A stretch of 39,955 nucleotides of DNA from assembly GCA_030066045.1 (NCBI GenBank), contig JASJCJ010000046.1, positions 1-39,955 of the forward strand. The letters run 5' to 3'. Shown one piece after another: positions 14,598-21,072 of the stretch. The position numbers were made by a program, and so were the translations under genes. Source of the stretch: Calothrix sp. MO_167.B12. Its GTDB lineage: Bacteria; Cyanobacteriota; Cyanobacteriia; Cyanobacteriales; Nostocaceae. Below the pieces are notes generated by a model that made no database searches, was not told the origin of the DNA, and worked only from the letters and a program-made list of their open reading frames with translations. Within the stretch, counting starts at the first letter, position 1. Each line of letters opens with the position of its first letter.

Positions 14598-17201
14598 ATG
14601 CATTATCTGACAATAGAAGATGAAATTAAATCACAAATTAACATCTTTACCTTAGCTGAGAGACTTTGGTTAGATACGGAGGTTGCTGACTGGTATACCT
14701 CCTCTCGCAGATTATCTCTAATTCAGGTATTAGCAAAATCTACAGATTCGACAGGGGAATATGCTTATATATTGGATGTTTTAAACAAGCCTCATTTGAT
14801 AGTGTATTTCATTCAGCAAATTATGCTCAACCCTCAAATTGAAAAGGTGTTTCACAATGCATCTTTTGATTTGCGGTATTTAGGTGGTAATTCTGCCCAA
14901 AATGTTACCTGTACTCTTCAATTAGCGAAAAAAATTACCAAGTTAGCTTTACAAGTTTCTAATTTAAAACTAAAAACTCTTGCAGCAGAACTTTGTCATT
15001 TTTCTGATACAGATACGGAAGAAGCTAAAAGCAACTGGGGAAAGCGTCCTCTTACCCAAAAGCAACTCAAATATGCTGGGATGGATGTCGTTTACTTAGC
15101 TGCTGTTCATCGTCAATTACTGAAATTTTCTCTTCATGTTGTGGATATGAAAAACAATATTTCAAATCCTTCAAGACAAAAGTCTCAAAAATCATATATA
15201 AGTGCGACGAAAGTTAGATTGGCTTTTGAATGTCCCCGTTTATTTTACTTATATCATCATTTTCATGGTGACAGTATCTTCATTCCGCCAGAACAACCAC
15301 TTGGTGGAGTAGGGAATACATTTCATAAGTTAGCTGATGAGTTTATTAAATTAGCCATAACAGAACCAAAATTTACCCAATTATTTCTCTTAAATGCTGA
15401 CCAATTACGCTTAGAAGATGTATCTTCAGGGATGCAAAACTTATTTTATGAGTTAAAATTTTATCCTTATTTAAATCAAGTTATTGCCAAAGACCCTAGT
15501 CAAGGAGCAACATTATTAAAAGTTTGGCAAGGATTACAAGGATTCATCAAGCACTTGGCGGAATTATTGATTATTAATCGTGAATATTGTAGTGCTGACA
15601 AAGTAATTGCTAATACCTTTATTCAAGAAGAACGGAAATTAGAACATTATTTTCAATTACCAGATGGAACCGAACAAAGAGTATTAGGGGAGTTTGATTG
15701 TTTAGTATTTAACTTCGCCCTCAAACGGTTATGTGTTGTCGAGTTGAAAACCTATCAACCCGTCGATCCTTCTGCACAATTGGCTCAAGTAGCTATTTAT
15801 AGTTATATACTCAACCAACAGAAAAAAGTAGGGGTGGATTCTGCGGTTTATTGTGTTTTACCAGAATTTAAAGAATATAAATACTCGTGGGAACAGTTAG
15901 AAAATACAGTACATCAACTTATCCCTTATAAGTTGCAGCAGATGCAAACATGGGTAAGTTGGAAACCAAATCAAGATAATCCACCACCGTCAACAACTCA
16001 ACCCCATTTATGTGAAATCTGCCCCCAACAGGAAAAATGTCAGACTTATTTTGTTCATCAACATTCATTGCAAGAACCTTCACCCTGGAAGGGTGAGGCT
16101 ACAGGAACAAAGCCTAACTTCGTAGGCTTGAAAACAAATGAGCCAGAAGATTTGTTTGGAAATATAGGTGAAGAGTTAGTTAATACTTTAGAATCTTTTG
16201 GGGTGGGAGTAGATTATCAAGGAGTAGTAGCTGCGCCTAGTTTTATCCGTGTTAAACTAAAACCACAACTGGGTATAAAAGTAGCTACCATATTAAAATT
16301 ATCCGCAGATTTACAAGTACAATTAGGCTTAGAAAATCCACCTTTAATTGCTCCCCAAGCTGGCTTTATTAGTGTAGATTTACCCCGCAAGGATAGACAA
16401 GTTGCCAGATTTGAGGATTATATACAATCGAAATATTTACCTGCAAATTCAGCGGTAAAAATTGCCATTGGTGTAGATTTGGAAGGAAAACTAATCGAAG
16501 CTGATTTATCAGATCCCAATACCTGTCACTTTTTGGTAGGTGGTACAACTGGAAGCGGTAAAAGTGAATTTTTGCGATCGCTCCTTCTCAGTTTACTATA
16601 TCATCATTCTCCCCAACAGCTGCAAATATGTCTTGTGGATCCCAAACGGGTGACATTTCCAGAATTTGAGGAAATGGGGTGGTTACGCTCACCCGTTGTT
16701 AAAGATGAAGAACGGGCTATTGAACTGATGGATGAATTGGTATGGGAAATGGAGTCCCGTTACCAAAAGTTTGAAAAAGCAAGATGTAATGATTTAAGTT
16801 CTTATAACCAAGCTTCTGCGAACCTGATGCCCAGAATAGTCTGCATTTTTGATGAATATGCTGATTTTATGGCTGAAAAGGAATCCCGCACCGCATTAGA
16901 ACAAAGCATTAAACGCTTAGGTGCAAAAGCAAGAGCAGCAGGCATTCATCTGATTATCGCCACCCAACGTCCAGAAGCAAAAGTAGTCACTCCCCTAATT
17001 CGTGCCAATTTACCAGGAAGAATTGCTCTACGTACAGCTAGTGAAGCAGATTCTCAAATTATTCTGGGTGGCAAGAAAACATCAGCAGCTTATTTATTAG
17101 GTAAAGGTGATTTACTTTACCAGGTTGCTTCTCGGTTACAACGTGTACAGAGTTTATTTACTACTCATATCCAACTACCACTTTCAAGGGAAAGAGTGTA
17201 A
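14598..17201 (+). CDS. DEDDy exonuclease / Cas4-like nuclease / FtsK translocase fusion
   Basis: An 867-residue protein with three enzymatic modules. (1) About 1-180: RNase D-like DEDDy 3'-5' exonuclease with DTE (Asp26, Glu28), HNASFD (Asp91) and YAGMD (Tyr159, Asp163). (2) About 200-485: RecB/Cas4-type PD-(D/E)XK nuclease with His243, Asp367 and Glu382-Leu-Lys384, and four Cys placed as in Fe-S nucleases: Cys212 in FECPRLFY, then Cys472, Cys475 and Cys481. (3) About 535-867: FtsK/SpoIIIE alpha-beta motor with the APSFIRVKLKPQ strand, Walker A GGTTGSGKS (648-656), Walker B CIFDEYADF (Asp752) and ATQRP. FtsK membrane segments and the gamma DNA-reading domain are absent. All catalytic residues are kept. 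The likely role is ATP-driven DNA translocation with degradation of both end types. It is convergent with the kinase gene, 18 bp apart. Confidence 0.9.
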   Translation: MHYLTIEDEIKSQINIFTLAERLWLDTEVADWYTSSRRLSLIQVLAKSTDSTGEYAYILDVLNKPHLIVYFIQQIMLNPQIEKVFHNASFDLRYLGGNSAQNVTCTLQLAKKITKLALQVSNLKLKTLAAELCHFSDTDTEEAKSNWGKRPLTQKQLKYAGMDVVYLAAVHRQLLKFSLHVVDMKNNISNPSRQKSQKSYISATKVRLAFECPRLFYLYHHFHGDSIFIPPEQPLGGVGNTFHKLADEFIKLAITEPKFTQLFLLNADQLRLEDVSSGMQNLFYELKFYPYLNQVIAKDPSQGATLLKVWQGLQGFIKHLAELLIINREYCSADKVIANTFIQEERKLEHYFQLPDGTEQRVLGEFDCLVFNFALKRLCVVELKTYQPVDPSAQLAQVAIYSYILNQQKKVGVDSAVYCVLPEFKEYKYSWEQLENTVHQLIPYKLQQMQTWVSWKPNQDNPPPSTTQPHLCEICPQQEKCQTYFVHQHSLQEPSPWKGEATGTKPNFVGLKTNEPEDLFGNIGEELVNTLESFGVGVDYQGVVAAPSFIRVKLKPQLGIKVATILKLSADLQVQLGLENPPLIAPQAGFISVDLPRKDRQVARFEDYIQSKYLPANSAVKIAIGVDLEGKLIEADLSDPNTCHFLVGGTTGSGKSEFLRSLLLSLLYHHSPQQLQICLVDPKRVTFPEFEEMGWLRSPVVKDEERAIELMDELVWEMESRYQKFEKARCNDLSSYNQASANLMPRIVCIFDEYADFMAEKESRTALEQSIKRLGAKARAAGIHLIIATQRPEAKVVTPLIRANLPGRIALRTASEADSQIILGGKKTSAAYLLGKGDLLYQVASRLQRVQSLFTTHIQLPLSRERV
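16080..16129. repeat. In-frame double palindrome inside the fusion gene
   Basis: Two perfect hairpins lie in tandem: TCACCCT-GGA-AGGGTGA (16080-16096) and AAGCCTA-ACTTCG-TAGGCTT (16110-16129). They encode about residues 495-511, between the Cas4-like nuclease and the FtsK motor. It looks like an intergenic-type palindromic repeat that landed in frame and became linker. Confidence 0.75.
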
Positions 17202-17219
17202 AGGGCTATAAAGAGTCCC

Positions 17220-19043
17220 TCACACCACCACGGCACACACCCGAAAACCAACAGGATTGCCGACAGCGCCGGGGTTATAGCTGTCGCGACCCGCCGAGCG
17301 GCAAACCCAAGAATTGGCGACCCACGAACCACCCCGCAGCAGCCGAGAACGATTCTTATTATCAATCCATGCACTACCATCTGTGGGTGCGCCATTATAG
17401 TTACTATGCCAAGTATCTTGACACCATTCCCACACATTTCCATGCATATCGTACAAACCAAAGGTGTTGGGTGGAAAAGTCCCTACATCCGTGGTTTGTT
17501 TCCTGTATTCCCCTTTGGGTGCAGAACCATATGGATAGTTCCCGTTATAGTTAACTAAACTAGTGGTGATAGTTTCCCCAAAATAGAATGGTGTGGTAGT
17601 TCCAGCACGACAAGCATATTCCCATTCTGCCTCACTGGGTAACCTATAAGTGCGTCCCGTCTTCTGACTCAGCTTTTTGCAAAACTCCACCGCATCATTC
17701 CAGGATACAGTTTCTACAGGTCTTTTTTGCCCTTTGAAATTGGATGGGTTGTTACCCATAATTGCTTGATACTGGGCTTGGGTAACTTCATACCTCCCCA
17801 TGTAGAAGGGTTGAACAGTAACCTGATGCTGGGGACTTTCATCATTATCTCGTAGCTTTTCCTCTGCTGGTGAACCCATAGTAAAGGTTCCCCCTGGTAT
17901 CTGCACCATGTCTAAGGTGACACCATTCCCCAAGTCTTCTGTGAAGTATTTCGCCGAGTGCTTAGGACGGTTGGTGATGTTTCCGTTTGCATCTACAGTG
18001 ACGGTTTGAAAAGAAAAGTTTTGTAGAGGTAATCCTGGTTTCAGTTGGGAAGAAACAGTTTGCCATATTTCCCTACCAAAAACAGCAACTAAAAAACTCC
18101 CTCCCATTAATCCTGCTGTTTGGATAATTCTGCGACGCGTCCAATCTGTTGGAGGAGATAATACCGTTGATTGTGTTGTTTGTGATGGCTGTGGTTGTTG
18201 TGGAGGGGGTTGTGGTGGTTGATAAACAGTGGGCATCAAGGCTTGCAATGCTGCGTCTGCATCCCGGTAACGCTCATTAAATTTGTAGCGCACCATGTTG
18301 GTTAAAATATCGGCTAATTCCTGGCTAACATTGGCTTTGTCTTGCCACGCCACTTCCCCAGTATTGGCATCTTGCGGTAATGTGTGGGGCAATATCCCTG
18401 TCAAAGCTTGAATTGCCACCATCCCCACGGCGTAAACATCACTGCATAACCTTGGCTTCCCTAAAGCCTGTTCGCTAGGCATATAGCCAGCAGTACCAAT
18501 ACTCACAGTGGAAGTCACTTGTCCTTGAGCAATCGTCATCCCCTGGATTTCTTTCACTGCGCCAAAGTCAATCAAGATTATCTTGCCATCGCGACGACGC
18601 ATGATATTTTGTGGTTTAATATCACGATGGATGACATTTTGTTGGTGGACAAATGCCAAGACTTGCAGTATTTCCTGAAGAAGTTGTACTACCTGCGCTT
18701 CATTTAACTTTTGTCCTGGGATAATTTCTTTGGTTAAATCATGCCCATTAACAAATTCCTGGACAAGATAAAATTCGCCATTTTCCTCAAAGTGTGCCAA
18801 TAGCTTGGGAATTTGATTACTCAGTCTGCCTAAACGGTAGAGAAATTCTGCTTCGCGGTTAAATAATTCCTGAGCCAGTTGTAATACAGCAGGACTGTTA
18901 CTTTGTGGTTTGAGATGTTTGACTACACACTGAGGCTTGTCTGGCAAATCTACATCCTCAGCAAGATAGGTGTCACCAAATCCACCACTGCCCAATTTGT
19001 TGATAATTTTGTAATGATTGCGGAGAATTGAGCCAACAAGCAT
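17220..19043 (-). CDS. Ser/Thr protein kinase with C-terminal FGE-sulfatase (C-type lectin fold) domain
   Basis: 607 residues from the ATG at 19043 (a GTG at 19052 would add MKL). About 1-265 is a Hanks-type kinase: glycine loop LGSGGFGDTY, Lys42, HRDIKPQN (139-146) and DFG (159-161). Then come a Pro/Gln-rich linker (275-290), a basic stretch and hydrophobic segment (about 303-323) that may anchor it, and about 375-607 an FGE-sulfatase domain (IPGGTFTMGS, YEVTQAQY, RLPSEAEWEYACRAG, GLYDMHGNVWEWC, LLRGGSW, GFRV). In the SUMF1/FGE family the lectin fold binds ligands or makes formylglycine. Cyanobacterial kinase-FGE fusions are known as targets of diversity-generating retroelements, and the codon pattern at the 3' end fits that. 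It would sense a ligand and phosphorylate unknown partners. Confidence 0.9.
   Translation of the reverse strand: MLVGSILRNHYKIINKLGSGGFGDTYLAEDVDLPDKPQCVVKHLKPQSNSPAVLQLAQELFNREAEFLYRLGRLSNQIPKLLAHFEENGEFYLVQEFVNGHDLTKEIIPGQKLNEAQVVQLLQEILQVLAFVHQQNVIHRDIKPQNIMRRRDGKIILIDFGAVKEIQGMTIAQGQVTSTVSIGTAGYMPSEQALGKPRLCSDVYAVGMVAIQALTGILPHTLPQDANTGEVAWQDKANVSQELADILTNMVRYKFNERYRDADAALQALMPTVYQPPQPPPQQPQPSQTTQSTVLSPPTDWTRRRIIQTAGLMGGSFLVAVFGREIWQTVSSQLKPGLPLQNFSFQTVTVDANGNITNRPKHSAKYFTEDLGNGVTLDMVQIPGGTFTMGSPAEEKLRDNDESPQHQVTVQPFYMGRYEVTQAQYQAIMGNNPSNFKGQKRPVETVSWNDAVEFCKKLSQKTGRTYRLPSEAEWEYACRAGTTTPFYFGETITTSLVNYNGNYPYGSAPKGEYRKQTTDVGTFPPNTFGLYDMHGNVWEWCQDTWHSNYNGAPTDGSAWIDNKNRSRLLRGGSWVANSWVCRSAGRDSYNPGAVGNPVGFRVCAVVV
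17223..17345 (-). other. Candidate DGR variable repeat at the kinase-FGE 3' end
   Basis: The final codons encode RLLRGGSW, then a variable stretch, CRSA, a second variable stretch, and GFRV, the layout of variable repeats in FGE/C-lectin targets. At positions where related templates usually encode Asn, the codons are GTC, GCC, AAT, TCT, GTT, GGT, GAC, AGC, TAT, AAC, GGC, GCT, GTC, GGC, AAT and GTT. All end in C or T, as expected if AAC/AAT template codons were mutated only at adenines. The stretch is more GC-rich than the rest of the gene. No reverse transcriptase or template repeat lies in this window, so the source would be remote. Confidence 0.6.
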
Positions 19044-19154
19044 CAGCTTCACACCACAAAGTAGGAATACTTGTTATTTTGACAAATTAATCACTGGTTA
19101 GGCAAGGGCAAAATATTGTTATATATATTCAGTTAGGAGGCGCAGAGTTCGTAG

Positions 19155-19173
19155 GGGCGCAATGCTTGCGCCC
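19155..19173. repeat. GGGCGCAA palindromic hairpin
   Basis: Perfect 8-bp stem GGGCGCAA/TTGCGCCC with a TGC loop; second copy of the hairpin at 5296-5314. It lies 110 bp upstream of the kinase start in a 500-bp gene-free region (19053-19555) made of repeats. Confidence 0.7.
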
Positions 19174-19258
19174 AAGAAGATTGAGGGCTGGAGAAGAGTG
19201 AACGAAAAAAGGTGTGGGAAGTGTGGGGAGTGTGGGCAGACAAGGGGACAAATTTTTC

Positions 19259-19369
19259 GGGAGCATCCCAATTTTTCAAAAATATGCGGTAGTGGGAGCA
19301 TCTTTCTGCCTTTATATACAAAGCGGGCAAGATGCCCGCACTACAAATTTAAACATTTGGGATGCTCCC
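19259..19369. repeat. GGGATGCTCCC-type palindromic repeat, copy B
   Basis: Bounded by GGGAGCATCCC on the left and GGGATGCTCCC on the right. The 33 bp at 19337-19369 are identical to 4859-4891. A related GGGAGCATCCC also occurs near 25260. Confidence 0.75.
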
Positions 19370-19386
19370 AATTTTTCTTTATTACC

Positions 19387-19509
19387 AGGACTTACGCAAT
19401 TGTCACAATCGGTGGTTGGGGCGTGAGGTTACAAGTCTCATTGCTACGTTCAAATATTCTCGCAGTGTCACGCACCCTACAGTAAATATATGCCAGTTGC
19501 GTAAGTCCT
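19387..19509 (-). mobile_element. AGGACTTACGCAA MITE, copy 1
   Basis: Inverted ends AGGACTTACGCAA (19387-19399) and TTGCGTAAGTCCT (19497-19509). The interior, read on the minus strand, matches the element at 29248-29413 closely (shared blocks such as GACACTGCGAGAATATTTG and ACCGATTGT). It is non-coding. The two copies are in opposite orientation. A TTACTTA heptamer array follows (about 19510-19541). Confidence 0.85.
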
Positions 19510-19555
19510 AACTTATTACTTATTACTTATTACTTATTACTTCATCATCACATCA

Positions 19556-19819
19556 CTACAACTGTGCCCTAATTGTGAAATTATAATCCCCTCCTGGCTC
19601 TAACTGGTAATCTTTTTGTTCCAAAAACCGACCGAGGGGTTCTTTAATTAAAGCACGACCTTGGGAGGGTTTCACAGACAATTCACCCCGGCGAAAATGC
19701 CACTGGAACTGCCATGCGAAATCACCTGCACTCACTTCACCTTCAAGTAAACCATGTTGCCAGGATTGACGAAGAATCCTAACGTGGGCAGTAGTTTCTG
19801 GTAATTTTTTTCCACTCAC
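19556..19819 (-). CDS. DUF3146-like small protein
   Basis: 87 residues from the GTG at 19819: an RLP/KLPETTAHVRI start, then EVSAGDFAWQFQWHFRRGELSVKP and GRFLEQKDYQLEPGGDYNFTI. I recognise the pattern as the cyanobacterial DUF3146 group, whose function is unknown. Many aromatic and basic residues alternate in a beta-rich layout; there is no signal or membrane segment. The frame stays open 18 codons further, to a TTG at 19873, but that extension lacks the family pattern. It lies on the same strand as the SWIM gene, with a heptamer array between them. Confidence 0.7.
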   Translation of the reverse strand: MSGKKLPETTAHVRILRQSWQHGLLEGEVSAGDFAWQFQWHFRRGELSVKPSQGRALIKEPLGRFLEQKDYQLEPGGDYNFTIRAQL

Positions 19820-19889
19820 GATACTTGATGTCAAGGGGAGCAATTCAAATTGATTAATTTTCCTTGTACCCAAGATACATCAATTAGGA

Positions 19890-20071
19890 GTGAAGGAGTG
19901 ATGGAGTGAAGGAGGGAAGGAGTGAGGGAGTGATGGAGTGATGGAGGGAAGGATTGATGGAGTAGGGGCGGGGTAACCCCGCCCGGAGTGAAGGAGTTAA
20001 ACTACCCACTATCAACTACCCACTATCAACTAACAACTAACAACTAACAACTAACAACCATCAACTAACAA
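19890..20071. repeat. Heptamer arrays with GGGCGGGGT palindrome
   Basis: GAGTGAAG/GAGTGATG-type units, a perfect 9-bp palindrome GGGCGGGGT-A-ACCCCGCCC (19966-19984), then CAACTAA-type units up to the SWIM gene stop codon. No gene. Confidence 0.85.
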
Positions 20072-20905
20072 CTAATTCCCCAAATTCATTGCTTCTAACA
20101 TTGCTTTCTGACTCACATCTTTGTACAGGATATCTAGAAATTTCATTACCATATCGGCAGACGTGACATTACTCAGACTCTCTTCTTCCTTGGCTAGGGG
20201 AATTGCCCCTAATACATCTAACACGGTTTCCCCACTGGATGGAGCAATAACTACCAAAGAAGACTCTAAAGGTTGATTGTATTCCCAGAAAGCATCAAGG
20301 TTAACTGGAGGAACTTCTGGAGCAATTGATTCCTGCTCTTCTGCGGTTGTATTTGTTGCTGTTTCTATGCTATTGCTGCGAAACAGACGCAAATCGTTAA
20401 TAATTTGCTCTTTAGTACGGCCTCTTAACTGGAATAATACAAAAGGATCTTCACTAAAGCGATCGCCCAATTGATAGTATACTGCTCCTATATGCTTACA
20501 TGGATTGGCTTTGTCTGGGCAAGAACATTTACTATGCACATCGGATAATGTAAAGGGGAATAGGGATAAACCACTAGCTGTAAACACCTCTTCAATATTT
20601 TGTGGCATTTCTCCGGCTAACAGCTTAGCTGCAAAAATGGCTTTACTTGCCATAGTTTCCACCACGAAACCCCATTCTTCTTCTGTAAATGCATCCAAAG
20701 ACAAGGACAGACTATATGGTTCGGGTTCACTACCTTGTACCTGAGCTAAAACCTTAGCTCCCTTAAATTCGATGCTCAGAATATTACCCTGGCGTGCATA
20801 GTTACGTGCCCGTTCTAGACGTTTTTTGAAGCGATAGGAATCAAGCAAATCTAGCCAACGCTGGGACCACCATTCTCTACTCGCTTGTAAGGTTTCACTA
20901 CTCAT
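20072..20905 (-). CDS. SWIM zinc-finger protein
   Basis: 277 residues. The SWIM motif CxCx(n)CxH is visible as CSCPDKANPCKH (about residues 127-138), a zinc-binding fold used for DNA or protein contact. The N-terminal half (REWWSQRWLDLLDSYRFKKRLERARNYARQG is its start pattern, split by basic residues) resembles bacterial SWIM proteins partnered with SNF2 helicases. The C-terminal third is acidic with no recognised motif. It lies downstream of, and on the same strand as, the SNF2 gene at 21073-25209, with a 167-bp gap holding an ATTACGA heptamer array. The pair probably acts together on DNA or nucleoprotein; the process is not established. The ATG at 20905 is the first plausible start. Confidence 0.85.
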   Translation of the reverse strand: MSSETLQASREWWSQRWLDLLDSYRFKKRLERARNYARQGNILSIEFKGAKVLAQVQGSEPEPYSLSLSLDAFTEEEWGFVVETMASKAIFAAKLLAGEMPQNIEEVFTASGLSLFPFTLSDVHSKCSCPDKANPCKHIGAVYYQLGDRFSEDPFVLFQLRGRTKEQIINDLRLFRSNSIETATNTTAEEQESIAPEVPPVNLDAFWEYNQPLESSLVVIAPSSGETVLDVLGAIPLAKEEESLSNVTSADMVMKFLDILYKDVSQKAMLEAMNLGN

Positions 20906-21032
20906 ATTAATTGAAAAGGTGATAAGGTGGACAATGAATAAATTGTTTTATACTGATTCCTCAAATTAACTTTAATGTAATAGGCTGAATCAAATCAAAT
21001 AAATTCATATTTACAATTAGCAACGCCAAATT

Positions 21033-21072
21033 TATTAATTACGAATTACGAATTACGAATTACGAATTACTA
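21033..21072. repeat. ATTACGA heptamer array
   Basis: Five tandem ATTACGA units between the SNF2 stop codon and the SWIM gene start. Confidence 0.9.

Noticed and set aside
14598-15140. A separate RNase D gene
   Set aside because: The exonuclease motifs are continuous in frame with the Cas4-like and FtsK parts; there is no stop or start between them.
17220-17460. Additional minus-strand and plus-strand open frames over the kinase 3' end
   Set aside because: They are shadows of the FGE domain in other frames; codon pattern and motifs support only the kinase-FGE frame.
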